A stretch of DNA of 64,000 nucleotides from Shimia gijangensis (GTDB lineage Bacteria; Pseudomonadota; Alphaproteobacteria; Rhodobacterales; Rhodobacteraceae), in contig NZ_FQZQ01000018.1 of assembly GCF_900142085.1 (NCBI RefSeq), forward strand, positions 1-64,000. The letters are read 5' to 3'. How positions within the stretch are numbered: the first letter of the stretch is position 1; every line of letters starts with the position of its first letter. The position numbers were made by a program, and so were the translations under genes. Below, in pieces: positions 26,987 through 35,898 of this stretch. The notes under the pieces were generated by a model. The model saw only the letters and a program-made list of their open reading frames with translations. It ran no database searches and had not been told where the DNA came from.

Positions 26987-28561
26987 TTACTTCTGGGTGA
27001 TGCGCCCATCTGTATACGACGTGTAGGGCGCATTCTTGGCCATGTACTCGGCCAAAACATCCGCCAGATCAGGGCCGTAGTCATAGGCATTTTCGGCACT
27101 GCGGAACATTTTGTAACCGTCGCCACCGCCCCGCACATAGTTGTTCGACACCAGTGTGTAGGTTTTGGCCGGATCAATCGGTCCCCACGCGCCGCCTTCC
27201 ATCACCATCACATCACTGACTCGTCCTTCGTTTGGTGCAACCTCAGCACTCCAAGAAAACTTTAGGCCCGCGACTTGTGGGAAGCGGCCTTTGACCTCTT
27301 CTACCTGGCTCACGCCGTTTTCCAGCGCGTCTATCACAGTTTGACCCGACACCTGAAAGGTCGACAGCGTGTTTTGGAACGGCAGCACCGTCAGCACTTC
27401 GCCCATAGTCACCTCGCCCGTGTCAATTGAGGCGCGAATGCCACCCGAGTTGGCAATCGCGATGCTCACACCTTGATCCGCTACGCGATCCAGCATGGCG
27501 TCAGCAATCAGATTGCCCATGGCGCATTCCTGTACCCGGCATACTTCACGATCACCGACGATGGGCTCGGCTGCCGAAGCCACAACCTTTTGACGAATTT
27601 CTTCCAGCGGCCCGGCCAGCTCGGCGATACGCGCCTTGGTGTCCCCGTCTTCAGCCACGGCAGCATCCATGATGATAGGCTCACCGACCGCTTCGGTGAT
27701 CTCGCCTGCGTCATTGAAGGTGACATTCAATTCACCCAGAAATTTGCCGTATGCGTAGGCCTGCACAATTGCCGTGCTGCCCACCATGGTCGGATATGGC
27801 CCTTTGGCGCGGTCTGACGTGTTGGACAGATAGGTGTTATCATGTCCGCCCACGATCACATCCACACCCGTGGTTTTGGCCGCAACATGCTGATCGACGC
27901 CATACCCCGAGTGGCTGAGCACGATGATCTTGTTCACGCCCATTTCGGTCAATTTGTCGACTTCGCCCTGCACCGCGGCCACCGGATCAGAAAAGGTCAC
28001 ATTGGGACCCGGGCTGGCCAGCTCATCCGTGTCCTGAGGTGTCAGGCCAATCAGGCCGATCTTTTCACCACCTCTTTCGATGACCACCGATTTCTGCAGT
28101 TTGCCAGCGAGCATTTCTTCGGCACTGACATCCGCGTTGGACATCACAACCGGAAAGTTCACCGCATCCATAAAGCCACGCAGCACTTCCGGGCCATCGT
28201 CAAACTCGTGGTTGCCGACGGTCATGCCGTCATACCCCATTTTGTTCATCATCTCGGCGGCAGCTTTGCCCTTATAATAGGTGTAAAATAGCGTGCCCTG
28301 AAACTGGTCACCACCATCCACGAGAATCGCATTGTTAGAACGCGCACGCGCTTCGGCGACTGCTGTCATCAATCGGGCCGAACCACCAAAGCATTTGCCT
28401 TCGACGTTTTTGTCCTCCGAACACCCTGAATCATATTTGCTAATCGGTTCAAATCGTGAGTGAAAATCGTTGGTGTGCAATATGGTCAGCGAATAATCTG
28501 CCATTGCTGCACCAGTACTAAAAGCGATGGCGGCCACACTTGTCATGACACGAGAAAACAT
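26987..28561 (-). CDS. periplasmic 5'-nucleotidase / UDP-sugar hydrolase family protein
   Basis: The product has 524 residues from ATG 28561 (GGGGAG 5 nt upstream); the frame further upstream overlaps the divergent gene region and is not family sequence. A signal peptide of 21 residues ends GAAMA. The N-terminal calcineurin-like metallophosphatase domain has LHTNDFHSRFEP (metal ligands Asp32, His34) and TVGNHEFDDG. The C-terminal substrate domain has AIANSGGIRASIDTGEV and VSNNYVRGGGDGYKMF. It dephosphorylates extracellular nucleotides, so nucleosides can enter the cell; the salvage operon at 48803-53327 could use them. It has its own terminator. Exact preference (5'-nucleotide or UDP-sugar) not readable. 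Confidence 0.9.
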   Translation of the reverse strand: MFSRVMTSVAAIAFSTGAAMADYSLTILHTNDFHSRFEPISKYDSGCSEDKNVEGKCFGGSARLMTAVAEARARSNNAILVDGGDQFQGTLFYTYYKGKAAAEMMNKMGYDGMTVGNHEFDDGPEVLRGFMDAVNFPVVMSNADVSAEEMLAGKLQKSVVIERGGEKIGLIGLTPQDTDELASPGPNVTFSDPVAAVQGEVDKLTEMGVNKIIVLSHSGYGVDQHVAAKTTGVDVIVGGHDNTYLSNTSDRAKGPYPTMVGSTAIVQAYAYGKFLGELNVTFNDAGEITEAVGEPIIMDAAVAEDGDTKARIAELAGPLEEIRQKVVASAAEPIVGDREVCRVQECAMGNLIADAMLDRVADQGVSIAIANSGGIRASIDTGEVTMGEVLTVLPFQNTLSTFQVSGQTVIDALENGVSQVEEVKGRFPQVAGLKFSWSAEVAPNEGRVSDVMVMEGGAWGPIDPAKTYTLVSNNYVRGGGDGYKMFRSAENAYDYGPDLADVLAEYMAKNAPYTSYTDGRITQK

Positions 28562-28673
28562 CGGCACTCCCCTTCCGTTGGACAATTTAAAGGGCAATGG
28601 TGACTCCGTTTTGACCTTTGAGTCAAAACTTCTCTCGCTTGACCTTGCGGCCGAAGCGTTGCACATGGGTTTT

Positions 28674-29015
28674 ATGCTGATTTTCAAGATTTTCCGGTCC
28701 ACAGAATGGGCTGAGTTGCGCGCAAACGGCGAGACCGCCGGGGCGCCTATCGATGTCACCGATGGCTATGTGCATTTTTCAACTGCTGAGCAGGCCGCCG
28801 AAACTGCTGCCAAGCATTTTGCGGGTGAAAAGGGTTTGTTTCTTCTTGGTGTTGAGACTGACGCTTTGGGGGACGATCTGGTTTGGGAACCATCGCGCGG
28901 AGGGGCATTGTTCCCTCATCTTTACCGGGTTTTCAAAATCGAAGATGTGGCCTGGGCGCAGCCCTTGCCGCTGCAAGACGGGGTGCATCAATTCCCGGCA
29001 GGACTTGGCTTATGA
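28674..29015 (+). CDS. DUF952 family protein
   Basis: The product has 113 residues starting [20 protein letters not shown]; an alternative ATG three codons upstream (28665) is possible. Conserved features are the early I-[FY]-[22 protein letters not shown], and the closing [22 protein letters not shown], all typical of DUF952. The family has a fold related to ADP-ribosyltransferase/RNA 2'-phosphotransferase-like proteins and no established function. Its stop overlaps the pyrD ATG (ATGA), so it is translationally coupled to pyrD, an arrangement I recall as common in alphaproteobacteria. Confidence 0.85.
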   Translation: MLIFKIFRSTEWAELRANGETAGAPIDVTDGYVHFSTAEQAAETAAKHFAGEKGLFLLGVETDALGDDLVWEPSRGGALFPHLYRVFKIEDVAWAQPLPLQDGVHQFPAGLGL

Positions 29016-30070
29016 AACTCATTGAAACCTTTGGTATGCGGGCTTTGCGCTCGATTGATCCCGAAGCGGCGCATGGCTGGGCCTTGCGCGCCTTGCAGAT
29101 GGGGTTGGCCCCGGCCCCGGGTAAGATTACGTCAGATCGGCTGAAGACCACTTTCGCAGGGATTGATCTGGCGAACCCTGTGGGATTGGCCGCTGGATTT
29201 GACAAAAACGCCACTGCCTTAAAAGGTCTTTCCAAAGCGGGGTTTGGGTTTTTCGAAGTGGGGGCTGCGACGCCTCGCCCACAGCCCGGCAACCCAAAGC
29301 CACGGCTGTTCCGCCTGACCGAAGACTACGCCGCCATCAACCGGTTTGGCTTTAACAACGACGGGATGGAGGCGATTGCAGCACGACTGGCAAACCGACC
29401 CAAAGACGCCGTGATTGGCCTTAACCTTGGGGCCAACAAAGACAGCGACGACCGTGCCAGCGATTTTGCCAAAGTGCTGGCGTGTTGTGGTGCGCATTTG
29501 GATTTCGCCACGGTGAATGTATCATCGCCAAACACCGAAAAGCTCCGGGATTTGCAAGGCAAAGCGGCTTTGTCTGCCCTGCTGGCGGGTGTCATGGAGA
29601 CCCGTAACGGACTGGCCAAACACATCCCTGTGTTCCTAAAAATTGCGCCTGATTTGTCGGATGCAGAGATCGCGGAAATCGCGGAAGTGGCGATCGAGTC
29701 CAAACTGGACGCCGTGATTACCACGAACACAACACTGGATCGCAAGGCACTGACATCTCAGCATAAAAATGAAGCTGGCGGCCTGTCTGGCGCCCCATTA
29801 TTCACTAAGTCCACGCGTGTTCTGGCGCGTTTGTCGCAGCTGACCGAAGGCAAGATGCCACTGGTGGGCGTGGGCGGTATCTGCAATGCGCAGGACGCAT
29901 ATGACAAGATCTGCGCAGGCGCATCGGTGGTGCAGCTCTATACCGCGCTGGTCTATGGCGGTTTGTCCCTCGCGGAAGACATCATTCGCGGGCTGGATAA
30001 GCTGTTAGAGCAAGACGGGTTTGGCAATGTCGCCGAGGCGGTAGGCAGCAAACGGGAGAATTGGCTATGA
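29012..30070 (+). CDS. pyrD: dihydroorotate dehydrogenase (quinone), class 2
   Basis: The product has 352 residues from ATG 29012. An N-terminal amphipathic region ([20 protein letters not shown]) associates with the membrane. The FMN barrel has [55 protein letters not shown] (Ser as catalytic base in class 2) and [22 protein letters not shown]. It oxidises dihydroorotate to orotate using quinone, the fourth step of pyrimidine synthesis. It overlaps DUF952 upstream and the ArsC-like gene downstream by ATGA junctions, so three genes form one tight operon. Confidence 0.96.
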   Translation: MKLIETFGMRALRSIDPEAAHGWALRALQMGLAPAPGKITSDRLKTTFAGIDLANPVGLAAGFDKNATALKGLSKAGFGFFEVGAATPRPQPGNPKPRLFRLTEDYAAINRFGFNNDGMEAIAARLANRPKDAVIGLNLGANKDSDDRASDFAKVLACCGAHLDFATVNVSSPNTEKLRDLQGKAALSALLAGVMETRNGLAKHIPVFLKIAPDLSDAEIAEIAEVAIESKLDAVITTNTTLDRKALTSQHKNEAGGLSGAPLFTKSTRVLARLSQLTEGKMPLVGVGGICNAQDAYDKICAGASVVQLYTALVYGGLSLAEDIIRGLDKLLEQDGFGNVAEAVGSKRENWL

Positions 30071-30405
30071 TTACCATCTGGCACAATCCACGCTGTTCAA
30101 AATCGCGTCAAACGCTTGCTCTTGTTGAGGAAAAAGGCGCGGTTGAGGTTGTAAAATACCTAGAAGCCAAGCTCAGCGAGAGCGACATCACTGCAGTGCG
30201 TGACTTGCTGGGGATGAAGGCCATCGACATGATGCGCCCAAAAGAACCAGAGTTTTCCGCGCTGGGCCTATCCAAATCTGATGACGACAAAACCCTGATT
30301 TCTGCTATGGCGAAATGTCCGAAACTGATTGAACGGCCGATTGTAATTGCCGGCAACAAAGCCGCCATTGGGCGCCCCCCCGAAGCTGTTCTGGAAATTC
30401 TCTGA
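30067..30405 (+). CDS. ArsC-family (glutaredoxin-dependent arsenate reductase-like) protein
   Basis: The product has 112 residues starting [17 protein letters not shown], where Cys10 in the N-x-R-C-S-K-S motif is the redox-active residue of plasmid-type ArsC. Also present are the ArsC Arg segment [26 protein letters not shown] and [19 protein letters not shown]. It may reduce arsenate via glutathione/glutaredoxin. Many chromosomal copies outside ars operons have no proven arsenate role; this one is coupled to pyrD (ATGA) with no arsB or arsR here. TTG two codons upstream is a less likely start. Confidence 0.9.
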   Translation: MITIWHNPRCSKSRQTLALVEEKGAVEVVKYLEAKLSESDITAVRDLLGMKAIDMMRPKEPEFSALGLSKSDDDKTLISAMAKCPKLIERPIVIAGNKAAIGRPPEAVLEIL

Positions 30406-30440
30406 AACAGATCGCGCCGCGTGCGTTTTTGGCAGAATAA

Positions 30441-30490
30441 CCGGTTTGTACAAAACTTTTTCGGCACGTAACCGTTTTGTACAAAACCGG
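30441..30490. repeat. two copies of a TTTGTACAAA palindrome
   Basis: CCGGTTTGTACAAAAC (from 30441) and CCGTTTTGTACAAAACCGG (30472-30490) both carry TTTGTACAAA; the second is a perfect 14-bp palindrome GTTTTGTACAAAAC. Centres are about 31 bp apart, near three helical turns. They lie between the convergent ArsC-like and MATE genes, an unusual place for operators. Confidence 0.5.
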
Positions 30491-30508
30491 ATCAACCGCA
30501 ATATCCGG

Positions 30509-31828
30509 TTAATCGGCCCCGGCTGCACGCTCGAGAGCGGGATATTTCAACCAAAGTGTCACCCCCCGCGCGACAAAGCTGATCAGCAGCGCAACCCACA
30601 GTCCGTGGTTTCCCCAGAGCGGCATGAGCACCAGAACCGCGGCCACATAAACCAAAAGCGATATGGCCATCATATTGCGCATGTCGCGGGTTCGAGTCGC
30701 GCCTATGAAAATGCCATCCAGCATCCAGCTCGTCACACCGACAAGCGGAGCTGCCACCATATAGGGCAGATAGGCCCGTGCCTCGATCCGCACATCCGGC
30801 GCCTTGGCCAATAGATCAACGATGGCCCCTCCGGCGAGCGCAAAGGCAAGCGCAAGAACCGCCACGATCACAACACCCCAAAGGCTGCTCATCCAGGCCG
30901 ACCGCCGCAACGCCAGACGGTTGCGCGCACCCAGCGCCTGGCCGACCAAGGCTTCGGCTGCGAAAGCAAAGCCATCAAGCGCGTGACCGGTAATTTGCAG
31001 GAACTGCATCAGTACCTGATTTGCGGCCAGCGTCACATCGCCGAACCGCGCACCAAGGAAAATGAACGACAAAAACATCGCCTGTAGCATCAACGAGCGA
31101 GTCATAATGTCAGAATTAACTGCCATGACTTCACGCAGGCGCGCGCGATCAAACACCCGAACCCAGTCTCTCCAGGCGGGTTCACGAAAGGCGCCACGAC
31201 ATAGCCAAATGCCCAGAACAAAACCACTCCATTCCGCCAGAAACGTCGCAAAAGCAACGCCTGAAACGCCCCAGTCCAGACCAAGCACGAACCACAGATC
31301 CAACACGATATTCAGGCCGTTCATCCACAGTTGGAGCCATAGAACTGCCCGGGCGCGTTCCAGCGCAATCAGCCAGCCAGTGACGCCATAAAGAGCGATT
31401 GCAGCAGGTGCGCTGTAGACCCGGATCAGCAGGTATTGGCGCGCCAATGCTTCGACCTCTGCGCTGGCCGGCGACATTTTGAACGCCAGCCAATAGAGGG
31501 GGATTTGCAACAGAATGATCGCGATGCCTGCAATCACTCCCAGCATCAGAGAGCGGGTCAACATGGCCGAGACTTCGCCGGTGCGCCCTGCCCCATAGGC
31601 TTGCGACGTCAATCCGGTTGTGCCCATGCGCAAAAACCCGAACACCCAATAAAAAGTGGTCAGAACAATCGCGCCTATGCCTACAGCGCCAATCGGTGCC
31701 GCCAGTCCCAGCTGCCCAACCACACCCGTATCCACAGCCCCGAGAATGGGGACCGTGGAATTGGCAATCACAATCGGAATGGCGGTCTTCAGAACCCGGC
31801 GATGGGTGATCCCGTGGGTTTCAGCCAT
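30509..31828 (-). CDS. MATE-family multidrug efflux protein
   Basis: This inner-membrane protein has 439 residues and twelve hydrophobic segments in two MatE repeats. It begins VLKTAIPIVIANSTVPILGAVDTGVVGQLG, with the family-conserved P and D in helix 1, and GTTGLTSQAYGAG. The DinF-like branch fits. It exports cationic drugs or metabolites in exchange for Na+ or H+. It is the last gene of an operon with two hotdog thioesterases; its start overlaps the preceding gene by 8 bp. Whether the thioesterases supply or relate to its substrate is unknown. Confidence 0.93.
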   Translation of the reverse strand: MAETHGITHRRVLKTAIPIVIANSTVPILGAVDTGVVGQLGLAAPIGAVGIGAIVLTTFYWVFGFLRMGTTGLTSQAYGAGRTGEVSAMLTRSLMLGVIAGIAIILLQIPLYWLAFKMSPASAEVEALARQYLLIRVYSAPAAIALYGVTGWLIALERARAVLWLQLWMNGLNIVLDLWFVLGLDWGVSGVAFATFLAEWSGFVLGIWLCRGAFREPAWRDWVRVFDRARLREVMAVNSDIMTRSLMLQAMFLSFIFLGARFGDVTLAANQVLMQFLQITGHALDGFAFAAEALVGQALGARNRLALRRSAWMSSLWGVVIVAVLALAFALAGGAIVDLLAKAPDVRIEARAYLPYMVAAPLVGVTSWMLDGIFIGATRTRDMRNMMAISLLVYVAAVLVLMPLWGNHGLWVALLISFVARGVTLWLKYPALERAAGAD

Positions 31829-32333
31829 CCTGTTTCGATGGCATCAAAAAGTGACCTGTGGCTTGTGCAAACAGTTTGCCACGCTGATCTTGCCAGGCTT
31901 CGACATGCACGCTTGCGTATCGGCGCCCCGAACGGTTGACCCGCGCCCGCGCATAGGCATCTCGCGGCAGGCCAGAGCGCAAATAGTCGACGTTAAAGTC
32001 AATCGTCTTGGGCAGACGCGGCAAATGACCGATTGCCAGTTCATCTGAATCAAAATTGCCGGTTTCGATGTCCTCCCAAAGAACCGACCACGCCAACCCG
32101 ATCACCGCCGTGGTTTCCAGAAATCCGGCAATGGCCCCACCGTGCAAGGCAGGCAACATAGGATTGCCGATCAGTTTTTCATCGAAAGGCATCACGGCGG
32201 TCAGTTCGTCCCCGCGCCGATCAAATTCAATCCCCATATACTGTACATAAGGCACACCATGCACCAACCCGCTGAGGGCGGCATCACGGCGTTGCTTGAC
32301 CACCTGAACGGGTTCAATCGGTTTGCGGCTCAT
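31821..32333 (-). CDS. PaaI-type hotdog thioesterase (gene 2 of the pair)
   Basis: The protein has 170 residues. The hotdog core contains GNPMLPALHGGAIAGFLETTAVIG, where HGG(A/T) with a following acidic residue on the central helix is the PaaI/YdiI-type active-site pattern. Further on it has KTIDFNVDYLRSGLPRDAYARARVNRSGRRYASVHVEAW. It probably hydrolyses acyl-CoA thioesters. It overlaps its upstream partner by ATGA and the MATE gene by 8 bp. The beta-oxidation operon 1 kb away fits acyl-CoA chemistry. Substrate not readable. Confidence 0.87.
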   Translation of the reverse strand: MSRKPIEPVQVVKQRRDAALSGLVHGVPYVQYMGIEFDRRGDELTAVMPFDEKLIGNPMLPALHGGAIAGFLETTAVIGLAWSVLWEDIETGNFDSDELAIGHLPRLPKTIDFNVDYLRSGLPRDAYARARVNRSGRRYASVHVEAWQDQRGKLFAQATGHFLMPSKQDG

Positions 32334-32755
32334 GACAGACCCTCGACTGTAAAGGCCCCGGTGGCTGTCGCGACGGGGTTGTCTTGGTCATCATCCATCG
32401 CAACCGCGCGCACAAAAGCCACTGACCGGGTGATGTGATAGCATTCTGCGCGCGTACGCACGTTCTGACCCGGTGTCGCAGCACGCATATAGTCGATCCG
32501 CAGATCAATGGTTGCGGTTCCGGCGGGCGATGAAGGGTGACTCATCGCGGCGGCCCCGCAGCAGGTATCCATCAACGCCGACACCGCCCCACCGTGCAGG
32601 ACACCGGTTTCCGGATCTCCGACCAGACGCAAGTCATAAGGCAGCTCCATCACAGCGACTCCATCGCCGATTTCAGTCAGCGTCATACCAAGCGCCTTGC
32701 AATGTGGAATTGCGCTGATGAACTGCTTTGCCATTTTTACTTTTTGGTGGGCCAT
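32330..32755 (-). CDS. PaaI-type hotdog thioesterase (gene 1 of the pair)
   Basis: The product has 141 residues from ATG 32755, where homology begins (MAHQKVKMAKQFISAIPHCKALGMTL). Active-site region DPETGVLHGGAVSALMDTCCGAAA, with the HGG and Asp on the central hotdog helix, then IDLRIDYMRAATPGQNVRTRAECY. It is a classic PaaI-like thioesterase, a compact single domain. It is the first gene of a three-gene operon and is divergent from a MerR gene with 114 bp between, so that regulator may control it. The adjacent second thioesterase is a distant paralogue. Confidence 0.88.
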   Translation of the reverse strand: MAHQKVKMAKQFISAIPHCKALGMTLTEIGDGVAVMELPYDLRLVGDPETGVLHGGAVSALMDTCCGAAAMSHPSSPAGTATIDLRIDYMRAATPGQNVRTRAECYHITRSVAFVRAVAMDDDQDNPVATATGAFTVEGLS

Positions 32756-32869
32756 GTGCGTTTCCTGAATTTCCCTGTCCTTTATGAGCCTCATTTTCAG
32801 ATCTCTGCAAGGGGCGGTTGCACCCCGCAAAAAGCCAGAATAGGCTTGGCGGTACTGGAGAATTACCAA

Positions 32870-33241
32870 ATGACCGAAGAACGCCTGTCTTTTAAGGAAA
32901 TGTGTGCCAAGTTTGATGTGACGCCCAGAACGTTGCGTTACTATGAATATATTGAACTGCTTCAACCCGACCGCGAAGGCCGGTCCCGGTTTTTTGGTCC
33001 TCGGGAAGTGGCGCGAATGACGTTGATCATGCGGGGGCGTCGGTTTGGGATCAAACTCGAAGATATTCGCCAGTGGTTGCTGATTTATGAACACGAAGGC
33101 ACCTCGGCGCAGATGCAGGCCTTTGTGGATATGGCTGATCGCCAATACGCCGAGCTGGAAGAGCAAAAACGCCAGCTGGAAGAAGCCATGCACGAACTAA
33201 AGACGTTGCGCGACGAAACAGCGGCATTGGTCGACGGTTAA
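32870..33241 (+). CDS. MerR-family regulator (acyl-CoA locus, copy 1)
   Basis: The product has 123 residues from ATG 32870 (GGAG 9 nt upstream). The winged helix-turn-helix is LSFKEMCAKFDVTPRTLRYYEYIELLQPDREGRSRFFGPREVARM, and a C-terminal coiled coil (residues 85-115, EEQKRQLEEAMHELKTLRDE) is the dimer helix. There are no clustered Cys, so it is not a metal sensor. It is about 45 percent similar by eye to the next gene, another MerR. It is divergent from the thioesterase-MATE operon and upstream of the beta-oxidation operon. It resembles LiuR-type regulators of branched-chain or fatty acid breakdown (inference). Confidence 0.87.
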   Translation: MTEERLSFKEMCAKFDVTPRTLRYYEYIELLQPDREGRSRFFGPREVARMTLIMRGRRFGIKLEDIRQWLLIYEHEGTSAQMQAFVDMADRQYAELEEQKRQLEEAMHELKTLRDETAALVDG

Positions 33242-33307
33242 TTGCGACCCAAAACCAACTTTTCCACTGCGCTTTTCTGAAAAAATTCACTTTACCTTTA
33301 CAAACAA

Positions 33308-33353
33308 TACGTCAACTAAGAAGTGACGTAACGTTTCGCTTACGTCAACGTAA
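33308..33353. promoter_or_regulatory. ACGT-centred inverted repeats before the second MerR gene
   Basis: TACGTCA (33308-33314) and TGACGTA (33324-33330) form an inverted repeat with a 9-bp spacer. TTACGTCAACGTAA (33340-33353) is a perfect palindrome around CA. They lie 67-112 bp before ATG 33420. The TTACGT...ACGTAA pattern resembles boxes described for LiuR-type MerR regulators of acyl-CoA catabolism. The region should carry the promoter of the beta-oxidation operon. Confidence 0.62.
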
Positions 33354-33419
33354 AGCAATGTTGTATCCAGATCGGCAACTACCAATTTGTCTATGGAACG
33401 ACACGACGAGGTTGACGAC

Positions 33420-33821
33420 ATGATCGATGGGACACTGACAATTCGCGAAATGTGCGATGCGTATGATGTAACACCCCGCACCCTGCGGTTCTATGAGGCC
33501 AAGGAACTTCTGTTCCCAATCCGAGAGGGTCAAAAGCGGCTTTTCACCAAGCGCGACCGCGCCCGACTCAAGCTTATTTTGCGCGGCAAACGTTTTGGCT
33601 TTTCGTTGGAAGAAATTCGCCAGCTGCTTGATCTTTATGACATGGACGATCATCAAGCGACGCAGTTTAAGCGTACCTATGAGGTCGCACAAGCCCGCCT
33701 TCAGGACATGATCGAACAACGCGATGAGCTGAACGAAGCCATCGACGATCTGAAAGAACAGCTCAAATGGGGTGAACGCATTATCACCTCATTTAACACC
33801 ACTAAAAAAGCCGCAGAATAA
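33420..33821 (+). CDS. MerR-family regulator (acyl-CoA locus, copy 2), LiuR-like
   Basis: The product has 133 residues from ATG 33420, favoured by GAGG 7 nt upstream; the frame is open to 33387. DNA-binding part LTIREMCDAYDVTPRTLRFYEAKELLFPIREGQKRLFTKRDRARLKLIL, then LEEIRQLLDLYDM and a long C-terminal coiled coil (DMIEQRDELNEAIDDLKEQLKWG). No metal-binding Cys. It is the first gene of the beta-oxidation operon, 15 bp before the first acyl-CoA dehydrogenase. ACGT-type palindromes upstream are probable self-binding sites. Two adjacent homologous MerR genes suggest duplication with one controlling each direction. Confidence 0.88.
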   Translation: MIDGTLTIREMCDAYDVTPRTLRFYEAKELLFPIREGQKRLFTKRDRARLKLILRGKRFGFSLEEIRQLLDLYDMDDHQATQFKRTYEVAQARLQDMIEQRDELNEAIDDLKEQLKWGERIITSFNTTKKAAE

Positions 33822-33836
33822 GCAGGGAACAAACCG

Positions 33837-35612
33837 ATGCCGATTTATAAAGCCCCCGTAAAAGACCTCCAATTTGTCCTGCATGACGTTCTGGACGTGT
33901 CCCAATCCGACATTCCCGGTTATGATGATATGGACGCTGATTTCACCAAGGCCGTGCTGGAAGAATCCGGCAAACTGACGAGCGAATTACTGGCGCCTCT
34001 GAACGTCGTTGGCGATCAGGAAGGCTGCCGTCTGGAAAACGGTGTTGTTTATACCCCCACCGGTTTCAAAGCGGCGTTTGAACAAGTCAAAGAAGGTGGC
34101 TGGACCGGTCTGGACATGCCCGAACAATACGGTGGTCAAAACCTGCCCTATGTTCTGAGTACCGCCGTTGGCGAAATGTTCTCAGCATCAAACCAGGCGT
34201 TTACCATGTATCAGGGTCTGACCCATGGTGCGGCTGCCGCGATCCTTGCGCATGGCACCGATCAGCAGAAAGATACCTATCTTCCAAAAATGGTCTCGTG
34301 CGAATGGACCGGCACGATGAACCTGACCGAACCGCACTGCGGCACCGATCTCGGTCTGATGCGCACCAAAGCCGACCCTGCGGGTGACGGCAGCTACAAG
34401 ATTTCCGGCCAAAAGATCTTTATCTCGTCTGGCGACCACGACATGGCCGACAACATTGTGCACCTTGTTCTGGCCAAAATCCCCGGCGGCCCCGAAGGCA
34501 TCAAAGGTGTATCCCTGTTCATCGTGCCCAAGTTCATCGTCAAAGACGATGGCACGCCCGGCGAGCGCAATGGTGTTTCGGTCGGAGCGCTTGAGAAAAA
34601 GATGGGTATTCACGGCAACTCGACCTGTGTGCTGAACTATGACGAAGCCACAGGATACCTTCTGGGTGAAGAAAACAAAGGCATGCGCGCCATGTTCACC
34701 ATGATGAACGAAGCGCGTCTGGGTGTTGGCATGCAAGGGCTGTCGGCCGCTGAAGCCGCCTATCAGAACGCTGTGGAATACGCCAAGGACCGCTTGCAGG
34801 GCCGCGATGTCACCGGCACCAAGAACCCTGATGGCCCGGCCGATCCATTGATCGTGCACCCTGACATTCGCCGTTCGCTCATGGATCAGAAATCTTTCGT
34901 CGAAGGGGCGCGCGCCTTTATCCTATGGGGCGCACAGATGATCGATGCGGCACACCGCAGTGAGGACAAGGATGCCGATGGTCTGGTATCGCTGTTGACC
35001 CCTGTCATCAAAGGCTTCCTGACAGACGAAGGTTACGACATGACCGTGCTGGCACAGCAAGTGTACGGTGGTCACGGCTATATCGAAGAACACGGCATGA
35101 GCCAGTTCACGCGCGATGCGCGGATTGCGATGATCTATGAGGGGGCCAATGGCGTTCAGGCGCTGGACCTTGTTGGTCGCAAGCTGGCGCAGGACGGCGG
35201 CAAACACGTGATGGCCTTCTTTGATCTGGTCAAATCCTTCTGCAAGGACAATGGCGACGACGACGCCATGGCCGATTTCATTGAACCATTGAAAGCTGCG
35301 TCTAAAGATCTGCAAACCGCCAGCATGTACTTTATGCAAAACGGTGTGAAAGATCCGAACCACGCATTGGCGGGCTCGTATGATTTCATGCATCTGTTTG
35401 GGCATGTGTGTCTGGGTCTGATGTGGGCGAAAATGGCCAAGGCCGCGACGTCACAATTGGCCGCGGGCACATCTGACGCCGCGTTCTGCGAGACCAAGCT
35501 GACCACCGGTCGCTACTATATGGCTCGTCGTCTGCCCGCTACTGGCATGCATCTGGCCCGCATTCAATCCGGTGCGGATACAGTCATGGCCTTGCACGCA
35601 GACGCGTTTTAA
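33837..35612 (+). CDS. acyl-CoA dehydrogenase, long C-terminal type (DmdC/FadE5-like)
   Basis: This FAD enzyme of 591 residues introduces the 2,3 double bond into acyl-CoA. Segments [38 protein letters not shown] and [16 protein letters not shown] form the FAD/substrate site. The catalytic Glu is probably that in [14 protein letters not shown] (near residue 440), as in the classic YEG(T/A) motif. An additional C-terminal domain of about 120 residues is present, as in DmdC (methylmercaptopropionyl-CoA dehydrogenase) and related long ACADs. Several such paralogues occur in roseobacters, so chain length or DMSP link cannot be decided. Operon with MerR upstream. Confidence 0.92.
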   Translation: MPIYKAPVKDLQFVLHDVLDVSQSDIPGYDDMDADFTKAVLEESGKLTSELLAPLNVVGDQEGCRLENGVVYTPTGFKAAFEQVKEGGWTGLDMPEQYGGQNLPYVLSTAVGEMFSASNQAFTMYQGLTHGAAAAILAHGTDQQKDTYLPKMVSCEWTGTMNLTEPHCGTDLGLMRTKADPAGDGSYKISGQKIFISSGDHDMADNIVHLVLAKIPGGPEGIKGVSLFIVPKFIVKDDGTPGERNGVSVGALEKKMGIHGNSTCVLNYDEATGYLLGEENKGMRAMFTMMNEARLGVGMQGLSAAEAAYQNAVEYAKDRLQGRDVTGTKNPDGPADPLIVHPDIRRSLMDQKSFVEGARAFILWGAQMIDAAHRSEDKDADGLVSLLTPVIKGFLTDEGYDMTVLAQQVYGGHGYIEEHGMSQFTRDARIAMIYEGANGVQALDLVGRKLAQDGGKHVMAFFDLVKSFCKDNGDDDAMADFIEPLKAASKDLQTASMYFMQNGVKDPNHALAGSYDFMHLFGHVCLGLMWAKMAKAATSQLAAGTSDAAFCETKLTTGRYYMARRLPATGMHLARIQSGADTVMALHADAF

Positions 35613-35619
35613 TCGGAAC

Positions 35620-35637
35620 GGCGGGGTGAACCCCGCC
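35620..35637 (+). terminator. small GC-rich hairpin after the first acyl-CoA dehydrogenase
   Basis: GGCGGGG-tgaa-CCCCGCC forms a 7-bp stem with a TGAA loop, 8 bp after the stop. No T-run follows. It may reduce read-through or stabilise the mRNA 3' end rather than terminate. Confidence 0.45.
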
Positions 35638-35665
35638 CGACCACAGGGCCTTATTGGGAGGACAG

Positions 35666-35878
35666 ATGCCAAAACGATTTCGACTGACCCGCCGCTTTCC
35701 GGTCGCCATGACCGAAGACGGCTATCGCAAGCTGCGCAGTTTTGCAGCAGAGGCCGGGTTGGACGAAGGCGAAGCGCTGTCCTTTCTGTTTGAAAACTTC
35801 GCGTCCGTCACGGACGAAGAAAAGCTGGCCCAGAAATTGCGACTGTTTAATTCCGAGCTTGAGGCGCGCAAGCGCTGA
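35666..35878 (+). CDS. small basic protein, possibly ribbon-helix-helix-like
   Basis: The product has 70 residues from ATG 35666 with GGGAGG upstream; TTG 35654 lies inside that site and is not the start. Sequence [35 protein letters not shown] and then two helices ending in [14 protein letters not shown] short basic strand followed by two helices recalls ribbon-helix-helix DNA-binding proteins, but I do not recognise a family. It is embedded between two acyl-CoA dehydrogenase genes, 20 bp before the second, so it is co-expressed with beta-oxidation. A regulator or accessory factor is possible. Confidence 0.62.
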   Translation: MPKRFRLTRRFPVAMTEDGYRKLRSFAAEAGLDEGEALSFLFENFASVTDEEKLAQKLRLFNSELEARKR

Positions 35879-35898
35879 TCCGCCGGAGGGAGAATGAT

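Noticed and set aside
30441-30490. TTTGTACAAA sites as a phage attachment core
   Set aside because: The similarity to the short core used in cloning att sites is superficial. No integrase, tRNA or flanking repeats are present.
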